NCBI GenBank assembly: GCA_947629825.1
Contig: CANRFF010000007.1
Span: 41,490-105,489, forward strand
Source: an uncultured Anaeroplasmataceae bacterium
Lineage (GTDB): Bacteria > Bacillota_I > Bacilli_A > Acholeplasmatales > Anaeroplasmataceae
Direction of reading: 5' to 3'
Length of the DNA stretch: 64,000 bases
Positions 49,456 through 57,659 of the stretch are shown here, one piece after another (the stretch's first letter is position 1; each line of letters begins with the position of its first letter). The position numbers and the translations under genes are program-made. Under the pieces are notes generated by a model, which was not told where the DNA came from, searched no databases, and saw nothing but the letters and a program-made list of their open reading frames with translations.

Positions 49456-49971
49456 ATGATGTATATTGCCATTCTTGTTTTTTTATTGTTGATTCTTATT
49501 TTGTCTACCGACATTTCATTCAATATGAAAAGTGCGAATGATGTTTGGAAATTCGATGCTAAAATCGGATTGATTTCTTTTCGCATTCCTCACCAGCGCT
49601 GGATGGAAAAAATGATAAAGAAAGAACAGATGAAATCCAAAAAAGATCAAAGACAGGATTTTATAGAAGCCTTCAGTAAAAGAAAATTAGTTCGGAATAT
49701 TGCACAACATAGTAGTTTATTACAGCTTTATATAGCGAAGTTTACCAAAGAAGAGCTTTATCAAAATCCCATTCGTAACGGGTTGTATTTGATTGTATCG
49801 AATCAAGTATATGCTTATGCCAACTCAACATTCAAAAGATTAGAACGACGCAATATTCATCTCATCTATGATGAAAAGTATGCGAATATCGATTACTATA
49901 TTCGTATTAAAACAGATATCATCGGTTTATTGACCGCTTTGGTTCAATCTTTACGGAAAGGAGATTTTTAA
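49456..49971 (+). CDS. YtfI-like protein (DUF2953)
   Basis: 171-residue protein with one N-terminal membrane helix (YIAILVFLLLILILS) and a cytoplasmic or intermembrane domain. It is assigned to the DUF2953/YtfI group mainly by position: in spore-formers this gene lies directly before ytfJ, as here, with a 0-bp junction. The body contains a basic helical section (KKEQMKSKKDQRQDFIEAFSKRK) and a C-terminal strand region ending SLRKGDF. GGTGAG precedes tandem ATG codons at 49456 and 49459, so the exact start is ambiguous by one residue. Confidence 0.6.
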   Translation: MMYIAILVFLLLILILSTDISFNMKSANDVWKFDAKIGLISFRIPHQRWMEKMIKKEQMKSKKDQRQDFIEAFSKRKLVRNIAQHSSLLQLYIAKFTKEELYQNPIRNGLYLIVSNQVYAYANSTFKRLERRNIHLIYDEKYANIDYYIRIKTDIIGLLTALVQSLRKGDF

Positions 49972-50355
49972 ATGTCCCATACGATTTCCGAGTTATTGCA
50001 AGTATCGATGGATTCTTTGAAAGAAATGATCGATGCGAACACGATTATCGGAACTCCCTTAAAACAAAATGATATCACGATTATTCCGGTATCCAAAGTA
50101 CATTTGGGTTTTGTTTCCGGTGGCAGTGATATCAAGTCATCTTCCAATAAAGACGTTCCTTTGTTCGGTGGCGGAACCGGAGGAGGGTTATCGGTCACGC
50201 CGATTGCCTTTTTGGTTCTTCACGGAAGCGAAATCGAATTGTTATCGATTGACGAAGGCACTCATTTGATGGAAAAATTGATTGATGTCGTTCCCAAAAC
50301 CATCGATAAAGCCAAAACGCTGTTTAAAAACAATGCGCCGATCGAAAAAGTATAA
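49972..50355 (+). CDS. ytfJ: Sporulation protein YtfJ (GerW family)
   Basis: 127-residue GerW/YtfJ protein. The family pattern is complete: TIIGTPLKQNDITIIPVSKVHLGFVSGG at the centre, a Gly-rich FGGGTGGGLSVTPIAFLV segment, then LSIDEGTHLMEKLIDVVPK. YtfJ is made in the forespore and is needed for normal germination in B. subtilis. It starts on the base after the ytfI stop, with AAAGGAG inside the end of ytfI. Together with the ger operon it supports a complete sporulation and germination programme. Confidence 0.93.
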   Translation: MSHTISELLQVSMDSLKEMIDANTIIGTPLKQNDITIIPVSKVHLGFVSGGSDIKSSSNKDVPLFGGGTGGGLSVTPIAFLVLHGSEIELLSIDEGTHLMEKLIDVVPKTIDKAKTLFKNNAPIEKV

Positions 50356-50378
50356 ATGTGCCCAGCACATTTTTTTCT
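50355..50378 (+). terminator. Terminator of ytfIJ
   Basis: AATGTGC (50355-50361) pairs with GCACATT (50365-50371) around a CCA loop, then a T run; it begins at the stop codon. Confidence 0.85.
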
Positions 50379-50423
50379 TTTTATTTTGTACGGAAAATGG
50401 TAAAATACAAATGGGTGATCACG

Positions 50424-51002
50424 ATGAAAAAATATTATGCAATCCAGTTGGAAAATGATTCGAAGATCGTTACTTCTTGGGAAGAATGTCAGAAGATCAT
50501 CAAAAATTCCTATGTTCGTTTCAAATCTTTTTCCGATTTGGAATCCGCAGAACAATATTTATCTTCCGAGCATCAAGCGCCTTATTTTGAAATTCCGACG
50601 GCTTATATCGACGGTTCTTATGATGAGAAAACCGGTTGTTATTCTTTCGGAGGAGTCTTGTGGATCGAATCGAAACAGTATGTCTTTTCCAAAAAATATT
50701 TGCCGGATGAATATTCTTCCGGCAGAAATGTGGCAGGCGAAATCAAAGGAGCAGCCTATATCATCAATTTTTGTTTGAAAAGAAATATCAAACACCTCCG
50801 GATCGGATATGACTATGTCGGAATTGAAAAATGGTTTCATAAAGCGTGGAAAGCCAATTCATTGATTGCTCAAAAATATGTGGAATTTGCCGATCGAATC
50901 GGAAATCAGATTCAAATCGATTTTTTCAAAATCAAAAGTCATACCAATAACGAATATAATGAAATGGCAGATTTACTTGCCAAAAAAGCCCTGGGACTCT
51001 AG
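50424..51002 (+). CDS. Ribonuclease H1 family protein with N-terminal hybrid-binding-like domain
   Basis: 192 residues. The N-terminal ~50 residues (KKYYAIQLEND...FKSFSDLESAEQYL) resemble the viroplasmin/HBD fold found in front of many Firmicutes RNase H1. The catalytic domain has AYIDGSYDEKTG, GEIKGA, IGYDYVGIEKW and NEMADLLAKKA, supplying the D-E-D-D metal site. It should cleave RNA in RNA-DNA hybrids. Start set at 50424 from GGTGAT; the longer frame runs back into the ytfJ terminator. An extended -10 (TGG-TAAAAT, 50398-50406) precedes it. Confidence 0.88.
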   Translation: MKKYYAIQLENDSKIVTSWEECQKIIKNSYVRFKSFSDLESAEQYLSSEHQAPYFEIPTAYIDGSYDEKTGCYSFGGVLWIESKQYVFSKKYLPDEYSSGRNVAGEIKGAAYIINFCLKRNIKHLRIGYDYVGIEKWFHKAWKANSLIAQKYVEFADRIGNQIQIDFFKIKSHTNNEYNEMADLLAKKALGL

Positions 51003-51059
51003 GACTTTTTTTCTTTTGAAATTTATGCTATACTGAAAAAACAAGGTAAGGATAAAAAA

Positions 51060-52235
51060 ATGGATGAAATACTTTTGAAAGCCAAAAAATATATTGAAAA
51101 TCTGACCATTGATTCGGCAGTCAATCTTCCGGCAGACATTGTTCGTGCTTCCGATCGTTTTTTCACATGGGATCATGAAAAAAGAAGTATTGCCAAAGAT
51201 CCGTATCTTTTTGATTACAGTTATTATAACGGCGTAGTTTTCGAAGGTCTTTTCGATATTTTCGAACAGACAAAAGATAAAAAAATATTTTCCTATGTCA
51301 AAGAATATCTCGACGCTTTGTTGACGGAAAACGAAGAACCGGAATTGATATTCGAACGGGCAGGATACGTAGACGATCACGGAGCAGATTGTTATAAAAC
51401 GGCGAATTTGTTGGTTCGCATGGGAAAATACGAAAAACGATATCTGAAAGTGGCGGAACGCCTCTATCGTGATTTGACGGATCCGACTCATCGAAACCGA
51501 AAAGGAAGAGTAAATCGATTGGAATACTGTGATACGGATATGGGTGGCAACTATTGGCATCTCTGGTCGAATTCCGTACCGAAATATAAACTATGGTTGG
51601 ATGGTCTTTATATGATTCAACCGTTTTTGGCGTCTTATGCCAAAGAAATTTCCGATCGGCAGGAAATGGAACGGATTCAGAAAAGATTGGACTGGGTATC
51701 AACGGAATTATTGTCTTCCAGTGGATTGTATTATCATGCGGGAAACAGTGCTTTTGATGTTTGCCCGTATTTTTGGTTACGGGCGATGGGGTGGTACGGA
51801 ATGGCAATGGTCGATGTCATGCCACTGCTTCCCAAGTCGTATTTACCGGCACGAAAAAAAGCCCTCGATCTTTTTGTTCTGGGAATGCTTCGCTATCAGC
51901 ATTCCAACGGAATGTGGACCAATTTGGTGGACTTACCGATCAGTGATGCCAATCGGTTGGAAACGAGCGGTACGTCAATGATGGTTTATACCATTTTAAA
52001 AGGAGTTCGTTTGGGGTATCTGAATGCTCAATATCGAGAAAAAGCGGTACTCGCATTTCGAAGTATGGTTACCGAAAAACTGACGGATATCGGTTTGCAA
52101 GATATTTATTTTAAAGCATCTGCCAATGGGTTTGATAATTATCAAAATCCGCAGGACTATCTGACAGATGAGGGAAAAGGAGTGGGACCATTCATTATGG
52201 CCTATTCCGAAATGTTACTTTTAAAAAGCAGGTGA
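51060..52235 (+). CDS. GH105 unsaturated rhamnogalacturonyl hydrolase-like
   Basis: 391-residue alpha/alpha-barrel enzyme of GH105 (YteR/YesR type). It removes the unsaturated uronic acid that pectate or rhamnogalacturonan lyases leave at oligosaccharide ends. Family motifs: LWLDGLYMIQPFLASY with the catalytic Asp near 181, YFWLRAMGWYGMAMVDV, NGMWTNLVDL, NRLETSGTSMMVYTILKG and the terminal GKGVGPFIMAYSE. No signal peptide, so it acts on imported oligosaccharides in the cytosol. It is followed by GH95 after 4 bp; the pair is one operon. TATACT near 51029 may be its -10. Confidence 0.9.
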   Translation: MDEILLKAKKYIENLTIDSAVNLPADIVRASDRFFTWDHEKRSIAKDPYLFDYSYYNGVVFEGLFDIFEQTKDKKIFSYVKEYLDALLTENEEPELIFERAGYVDDHGADCYKTANLLVRMGKYEKRYLKVAERLYRDLTDPTHRNRKGRVNRLEYCDTDMGGNYWHLWSNSVPKYKLWLDGLYMIQPFLASYAKEISDRQEMERIQKRLDWVSTELLSSSGLYYHAGNSAFDVCPYFWLRAMGWYGMAMVDVMPLLPKSYLPARKKALDLFVLGMLRYQHSNGMWTNLVDLPISDANRLETSGTSMMVYTILKGVRLGYLNAQYREKAVLAFRSMVTEKLTDIGLQDIYFKASANGFDNYQNPQDYLTDEGKGVGPFIMAYSEMLLLKSR

Positions 52236-52239
52236 AACA

Positions 52240-54336
52240 ATGAATTTTTCATTTTATGCAGATGAAAAAGACGGATTTAATTCCGCTTTACCGATCGGAA
52301 ACGGCCATTTGGGTGCCATGGTTTACGGAAATCCGTTTCAAGAACGATTGGTGTTGAATGAAAACACTTTTTGGTTGGGAAAGAAAAAAGACAATCGTCA
52401 TCAGCCGAATTTTTATCGCTCTTATCGGAAAGTACAATCGTTGTTGTTGGAAGGCAAAACAGACCAAGCCGAGCAACTGGCTGAAGATTGCCTGTTTCCA
52501 AACCCATCCGGCGGAGCCGTCTATACCACTGCCGGCAATCTATGGATTTCAATGGAAGAAGAACCGGTTTTAAATTATCAACGGACGTTGAATTTGGAAG
52601 ACGGTCTGGTAGAAGTATGCTTTCAGACGGAAACGGCAAAATATCAACGGACATATCTGGCTTCGAATCCCCGGGATTTATTGATGATTCGTTGTCAGGG
52701 ACCGCAATCTCAAAAACTCCGAATCAATTTCCGATTGGACGGATATCCAAATGAATCTCATTTTTCATCAGATGAAATTTTATTTCAAACGTTTTATAAT
52801 CAAAACAATCTTCTGATAACAAGAATCAAAGTCGAAGCTCCTTTTGTGACCTCCTGTGAGGACGGACTGATTGCCGAAGGGGAAAATATCATCATCTATG
52901 TGTCAATGAGTACCGACGTTTTTTCTTCGACTTGTTTGGAAGATACGGCTCAAAGGTTGGTAGGGTTGGATTTTAATCAAGTATTGGAAGAAGCGGTGGA
53001 AGACTATCGTCATCTTTACCGAAGACAATCGTTTACCTCTTCAGATAAAGAGATGGAATATCTTTATAACTTTTCCCGATATCTGATGATCAGTTGTTCC
53101 CGAGACCATTTACCGGCCAATTTACAAGGCCTTTGGAATCAGGATCAATATCCCCGATGGGACAGTAAATTTACGTTGAATATCAATTTGGAAATGAATT
53201 ATTTCAACGTGATGGCAAGCAATCTGCAAGAATGTCTGATGCCGGTGATTCATCTTTTGGAAAAAATGTATCCGAATGGGAAAAAACTTGCGAAAGAATT
53301 GTATCATGCCCGTGGCTATGTATGTCATCATAATACGGATCTGTATGGGGACTGTTCGATGTTCGACCATTATTTTCCGGCGACAATCTGGCCTCTTGGC
53401 GCAGCGTGGTTGAGCCTTTATGTTTATGAATATTACGAATATACGTTGGATCTTGATTTTCTCCGTCAATACGGCTATTTATTGCGGGAAGCGGCTTATT
53501 TTGTTTTGGATATTTTGGTGACGGACCGACAGGGATTTTATGTGATCTGCCCTTCTCTTTCTCCGGAAAATTCTTACTTTCTGAAAGGAAAGAAGCATCA
53601 GTTGTCCGTCGGATGCACTTTTGATGATGAATTGATCACAGTTCTTTTTCAAAAAGCGATTCAAGTGGCCGTCCTTTTGAACGATGTAACAAAAGAAGAA
53701 GAAAAAATGTCCCAAGTTTTAAAAAAACTTCATCCGTTTACGGGAAATCGAAACGGATGTCTTCGGGAGTGGCATCAAGATTATGAAGAAGCCGACCCCG
53801 GACACCGTCATCTTTCGCATTTGTTTGGCATTTATCCGGAAGAAATCAAAATACCGGAAGACTTGGCTGTGCGAACCATCGATTTTCGGTTAAAAAACGG
53901 GGGAGGTTATACCGGTTGGAGCCGTGCATGGATTGTCGCACTCTATGCTCGCTTAAAAGAAGGGCGGAAAGCCTATGAACATTTCAGATTATTCTTAAAA
54001 AATTCCGTATCGCCTGTGGGATTGGATTTGCATCCGCCATTTCAAATCGATGGCAATTTCGGCATTGCGGCGGGAATCAAAGAGTTGTTTTTCCATAGTT
54101 CTATGGGACGTCTGGAACTTTTGCCGGCTTTTCCTCAGGAATTGACCGATGTTACGTTGACTGGATTCCGATTGAAAGGAAATCTGATTTTGAATATGGA
54201 AATTCGAAAAGGGGTTCTGTCCTCTTTGGAAATTGTTGCCTTTCAAAAACAACCTTACGTTTTGGTTTATAAAGGCATTGAAAGAAGTATCATTTTATCT
54301 GAAGGAACAAATAAAATAAGAATGACCGAAGTTTAA
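52240..54336 (+). CDS. GH95 family alpha-L-fucosidase/galactosidase
   Basis: 698-residue cytosolic GH95 enzyme. The N-terminal beta domain opens with LPIGNGHLGAMVYG and LVLNENTFWLG. The (alpha/alpha)6 domain carries the catalytic set of the family: the Asn pair of NINLEMNYF (N314, N316), Glu of SPEN (E443) and Asp of QIDGNFG (D604). GH95 enzymes remove alpha-1,2-fucose by inversion, or alpha-L-galactose in some members. With the GH105 neighbour, a plant cell wall or mucin oligosaccharide route is likely; no transporter is nearby. It converges on murE with a 4-bp overlap. Confidence 0.92.
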   Translation: MNFSFYADEKDGFNSALPIGNGHLGAMVYGNPFQERLVLNENTFWLGKKKDNRHQPNFYRSYRKVQSLLLEGKTDQAEQLAEDCLFPNPSGGAVYTTAGNLWISMEEEPVLNYQRTLNLEDGLVEVCFQTETAKYQRTYLASNPRDLLMIRCQGPQSQKLRINFRLDGYPNESHFSSDEILFQTFYNQNNLLITRIKVEAPFVTSCEDGLIAEGENIIIYVSMSTDVFSSTCLEDTAQRLVGLDFNQVLEEAVEDYRHLYRRQSFTSSDKEMEYLYNFSRYLMISCSRDHLPANLQGLWNQDQYPRWDSKFTLNINLEMNYFNVMASNLQECLMPVIHLLEKMYPNGKKLAKELYHARGYVCHHNTDLYGDCSMFDHYFPATIWPLGAAWLSLYVYEYYEYTLDLDFLRQYGYLLREAAYFVLDILVTDRQGFYVICPSLSPENSYFLKGKKHQLSVGCTFDDELITVLFQKAIQVAVLLNDVTKEEEKMSQVLKKLHPFTGNRNGCLREWHQDYEEADPGHRHLSHLFGIYPEEIKIPEDLAVRTIDFRLKNGGGYTGWSRAWIVALYARLKEGRKAYEHFRLFLKNSVSPVGLDLHPPFQIDGNFGIAAGIKELFFHSSMGRLELLPAFPQELTDVTLTGFRLKGNLILNMEIRKGVLSSLEIVAFQKQPYVLVYKGIERSIILSEGTNKIRMTEV

Positions 54337-54350
54337 TTTCTTCGGTCATT
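54321..54350. terminator. Bidirectional terminator embedded in two coding ends
   Basis: 11-bp perfect stem (AATGACCGAAG at 54321-54331 with CTTCGGTCATT at 54340-54350). The left arm is the end of the GH95 frame and the right arm encodes the end of murE. Confidence 0.75.
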
Positions 54351-55763
54351 TATTTTGGTCAGTTCCGAATATAATAATCGGTAGTCGTTATGTTGAAATG
54401 TAAAATTCATGATTTGTTCGGTTTGTTCGTTTCCTTTTCCCGTAATGATGATGAAATCTTTCGGTTCGGCAAGCGAAACGGCCAGTTTGATGGCGTCTTT
54501 TCGGCTTAAAGTCAAATAATATTCTTTGTCTTGTAAATTTTCGGTCAAATCCAGAAAAATCTGAAAAAGATTTTCGTTTTTCGGATCTTCGGAAGTAAAT
54601 ATCGTGATATCGGCAAAATGGGTGGCGATTTTTCCCATTTCCGCCCGTTTCGTTCTGTCTTTTTCCCCGGCGGCACCGAGAATCAGAATCATTTTGTTTT
54701 TTTTGAGAGGCAAAAGATCGGAAAGCAAATTTTTCAAGGCGTTGGGCGTATGTGCAAAATCGACGATTCCCGTGATGTCTTGATGATTGGTAAAATGCAT
54801 AAACCGTCCATCGACACTTTTCAATAGTTCCAAGCCTTTTTTGATATAAGGAAGATCGATTCCGTATTCATGACAATAGGCAATACATCCCAAAGCATTA
54901 TAGATATTGTATTTCCCGAATAAAGACAAGCGAATGTGATCTAAAAATTTTCCGAGATAATAAACGTCGAATTCCGAATGTTCCAGATCCATTTGAATGT
55001 TTTTGGCTTGATAACTTCCGGTCGATATTCCATAGGTAATCAGGTGGGCAGAAGTGTAAAATTTAATGAAATGAGCATAATAATCATCGGTATTGATGGC
55101 GATGAGCCCATCTTTGGAAATCGCTTCGAACAAGTGCGCCTTGCATTTGAAATATTCGTCCATATTTTTGTGGGTATTCAGATGTTCGCAGGAAAGATTG
55201 GTGTAGATAGCTCCGTTAAATTGAAAATGATCGACCCGACCATCTAAGATTCCTTCGCTGGATACTTCCATCACCAGATCGTGAATATGATATTTCCGGA
55301 AAATATTCCACGAAGCATATAAAAGTTCCGGACCGGGAGTGGTGTTTTTGGACGGAACGTTTTTGCCCAAATAAGAAATGCCGTTGGTTCCGATATAGGC
55401 ACTGTCGATCAGTCCGTTTAAAATGGAATGCATCATTGTCGCCGTTGTTGTTTTGCCGTCGGTTCCGGTAACTCCGATGGTGTAGATATCCGGTCGATAA
55501 TGATAAAATTTCTGTAAGAGTCTTACATATTCTTTTTTGGCGTTTTCGACTTTCAAATGAGGAACGGAAGACCAAAGATGATGTTCACTGACAATGAAAC
55601 ACGCTCCCTGACGAATGGCGTTTTTGATAAAATTTTTCCCGTTGTATTTTTTGCCCTTAACCGCAACAAAAATATAGTTGTCTTTGACTTTTCTCGAGTC
55701 TGCGGTAATTCCTTTGACTTCCGTAAATAATTGTAATTGCGGGTAAAAATCATGTAGTTTCAT
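54333..55763 (-). CDS. murE: UDP-N-acetylmuramoyl-tripeptide synthetase (Mur ligase)
   Basis: 476-residue MurE ligase adding the third amino acid to the peptidoglycan stem peptide. The N-terminal domain has GITADSRKVKDNYIFVAVKG. The ATP-binding loop is GVTGTDGKTTTA, and the UDP/tripeptide regions NTTPGPELL and MEVSSEGI are intact; DFAHTPNALKNLL follows. The third-residue selectivity motif, DNPR in meso-DAP enzymes, reads EDPK here. Lysine or another diamine is therefore more likely than meso-DAP, but this is not certain. Start chosen at 55763 behind TTGGAG. It stands alone on the minus strand. Confidence 0.92.
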   Translation of the reverse strand: MKLHDFYPQLQLFTEVKGITADSRKVKDNYIFVAVKGKKYNGKNFIKNAIRQGACFIVSEHHLWSSVPHLKVENAKKEYVRLLQKFYHYRPDIYTIGVTGTDGKTTTATMMHSILNGLIDSAYIGTNGISYLGKNVPSKNTTPGPELLYASWNIFRKYHIHDLVMEVSSEGILDGRVDHFQFNGAIYTNLSCEHLNTHKNMDEYFKCKAHLFEAISKDGLIAINTDDYYAHFIKFYTSAHLITYGISTGSYQAKNIQMDLEHSEFDVYYLGKFLDHIRLSLFGKYNIYNALGCIAYCHEYGIDLPYIKKGLELLKSVDGRFMHFTNHQDITGIVDFAHTPNALKNLLSDLLPLKKNKMILILGAAGEKDRTKRAEMGKIATHFADITIFTSEDPKNENLFQIFLDLTENLQDKEYYLTLSRKDAIKLAVSLAEPKDFIIITGKGNEQTEQIMNFTFQHNDYRLLYSELTKINDRRN

Positions 55764-55797
55764 ATTTCGGCTCCAATCTTTTATCATAAATTAAATA

Positions 55798-55826
55798 TTG
55801 CCATATCGTCAAAATCAGTATAGAAT
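55798..55826 (+). promoter_or_regulatory. Promoter of Na/Pi symporter gene
   Basis: TTGCCA (55798-55803), 17-nt spacer, TAGAAT (55821-55826); divergent from murE. Confidence 0.55.
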
Positions 55827-55863
55827 AGAAATAGAGATTTTCTTTTTGAAAGGGGTCCTATTC

Positions 55864-57564
55864 ATGATTTTGCTTAGTCAAGGATTATCGGTAACAGACT
55901 GTTTGATTCAACTGATGACCGTCCTTGGGGGATTAGGAATCTTTTTATACGGAATCAATTTGATGGGGGATTCTTTAAAGGCCGTTGCGGGAGATCGTTT
56001 AAAAGTATTCATAGAAAAAACGACAAACACGCCACTGAAAGGAATTTTGGTGGGGGCATTGGTGACTGCTTTGATTCAATCTTCTTCCGGAACCACCGCA
56101 TTGACTGTAGGACTGGTCCGAGCCGGATTGATGAGTTTTCCTCAGGCAATCGGTGTCATTATGGGGGCCAATATCGGAACGACGATTACATCTTTTATTA
56201 TCGGTTTAAATATTGAAAAATATGCACTTTTATTTGTGGGAATCGGCGCAATTTTGGTATTTTTCATCAAAAATGACAAAGGAAAAGAAATCGGGAAAAT
56301 TATTTTGGGTTTCGGACTTTTGTTTTTCGGTTTGGGTTTGATGGGAGATGCATTGAGAACTATCTTGGATGCTTATGAAGAAGAAGCCACCGAATTGTTC
56401 TCGTATTTCTCCAAATATCCGATTCTGGGTTTGTTTGTCGGAACATTCATTACCGCACTGGTTCAATCTTCCTCCGCAACGATCGGTATTCTGCAAACTC
56501 TGTATTCACAGGGAACCATTGCCTTATTTGGAGCTTTACCGATTCTTTTGGGATGTAATATCGGAACTACGGTAACCGCCATTATTTCCTGTATCGGCGG
56601 AGGGGTTCAGGCCAAACGAACCGCGATGGTACATGCGATGTTCAATGTGATTGGGGCTTTGATGTTTATGGCCTTGATTTATCCGTATTCGTGGATTACC
56701 GAACAAATCGAAATTCATATTTTAGCCGGTCTCGGTCCGCATCCGCCGATGACGCTTGCGATTGCACATATGATTTTTAATATTTTGACGACCTTGATAT
56801 TGTTCTTCTTTATTCCGCTGATGGTGAAGGCGGCAACCAAAGCGATCAAGGAAAAGGTGGACGAACGTCAAAGTATTCTGGAATCGTTGCAGGACGTTTC
56901 GCTAATTGAAAAATCACCGACATTGGCTTTGTCTTTTGCGAAGAAGTCGATCAATTTTATGGCTCTTGAAGTAAAAACGTATGTCTATATGGCCAAAGAG
57001 TACAGTTTTGCGCAAAACAGTAAAATATTGAATGAAGGTGCGGAGTTGGAAAAAACCATCAACTCTTTGGATAAAAGAATCCATGACTATCTGATCAAGT
57101 TGACGCTGACGCATCTGAATGAAACGAATTCCCATATGTTGTCGGTATATTTGGATCAGATTAAAGATCTGGAGCGGGTCGGTGATCATTGCAGTAACAT
57201 TCTGGAATTTTTTACCGAGCGATATGAAACAGATAAGGAATTATCTTCGGATGGCGTTCAGGATCTCGAGCAAATATACGGAGTTCTTTTGCAGATGGTA
57301 GATGCATCTTATGAAGCGATTGTCGGTTGGAATCTGGATAAAGCAAAAGAAATCAATAATTATGAAAACGAAATCGATCAGTTGGAAGAATTTTTTCATC
57401 AACGGCATGTTCACCGGATCAACAGCGGTGCTTGTTCTTATTTGAATGCAGATCATTATGTGGAGATTCTTTCCAATATCGAAAGAATGGGTGATCATTT
57501 GAAAAATATCGCCGATGGAATTCTGACCAACGAATATTGCGAATTCAATGAGTTCGATCATTAA
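55864..57564 (+). CDS. Na+/phosphate symporter with PhoU-like domain
   Basis: 567-residue protein of the NptA/PNaS family. Two inverted repeats each carry the QSSS signature (LIQSSSGTTALTVG and LVQSSSATIGIL), and each is followed by a GANIGTT or GCNIGTT loop. About eight helices are present up to residue ~330. A cytoplasmic PhoU-like helical domain with paired ERVGDHCSNI and ERMGDHLKNI motifs fills residues ~350-567. It imports phosphate with sodium and may sense phosphate status through the PhoU part. Start at 55864 after AAGGGG. Monocistronic. Confidence 0.93.
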   Translation: MILLSQGLSVTDCLIQLMTVLGGLGIFLYGINLMGDSLKAVAGDRLKVFIEKTTNTPLKGILVGALVTALIQSSSGTTALTVGLVRAGLMSFPQAIGVIMGANIGTTITSFIIGLNIEKYALLFVGIGAILVFFIKNDKGKEIGKIILGFGLLFFGLGLMGDALRTILDAYEEEATELFSYFSKYPILGLFVGTFITALVQSSSATIGILQTLYSQGTIALFGALPILLGCNIGTTVTAIISCIGGGVQAKRTAMVHAMFNVIGALMFMALIYPYSWITEQIEIHILAGLGPHPPMTLAIAHMIFNILTTLILFFFIPLMVKAATKAIKEKVDERQSILESLQDVSLIEKSPTLALSFAKKSINFMALEVKTYVYMAKEYSFAQNSKILNEGAELEKTINSLDKRIHDYLIKLTLTHLNETNSHMLSVYLDQIKDLERVGDHCSNILEFFTERYETDKELSSDGVQDLEQIYGVLLQMVDASYEAIVGWNLDKAKEINNYENEIDQLEEFFHQRHVHRINSGACSYLNADHYVEILSNIERMGDHLKNIADGILTNEYCEFNEFDH

Positions 57565-57591
57565 AACACTCTGTATGGGAGTGTTTTTTCT
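57563..57591 (+). terminator. Terminator of Na/Pi symporter gene
   Basis: AAACACTC pairs with GAGTGTTT around a 7-nt loop, then a T run; it starts at the stop codon. Confidence 0.8.
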
Positions 57592-57659
57592 TTGGAAAAC
57601 ATAGATTTTTCCGGGAAAATGGAATATAATAGAAATACGTTTGTAAGGAGATGAGTCGG

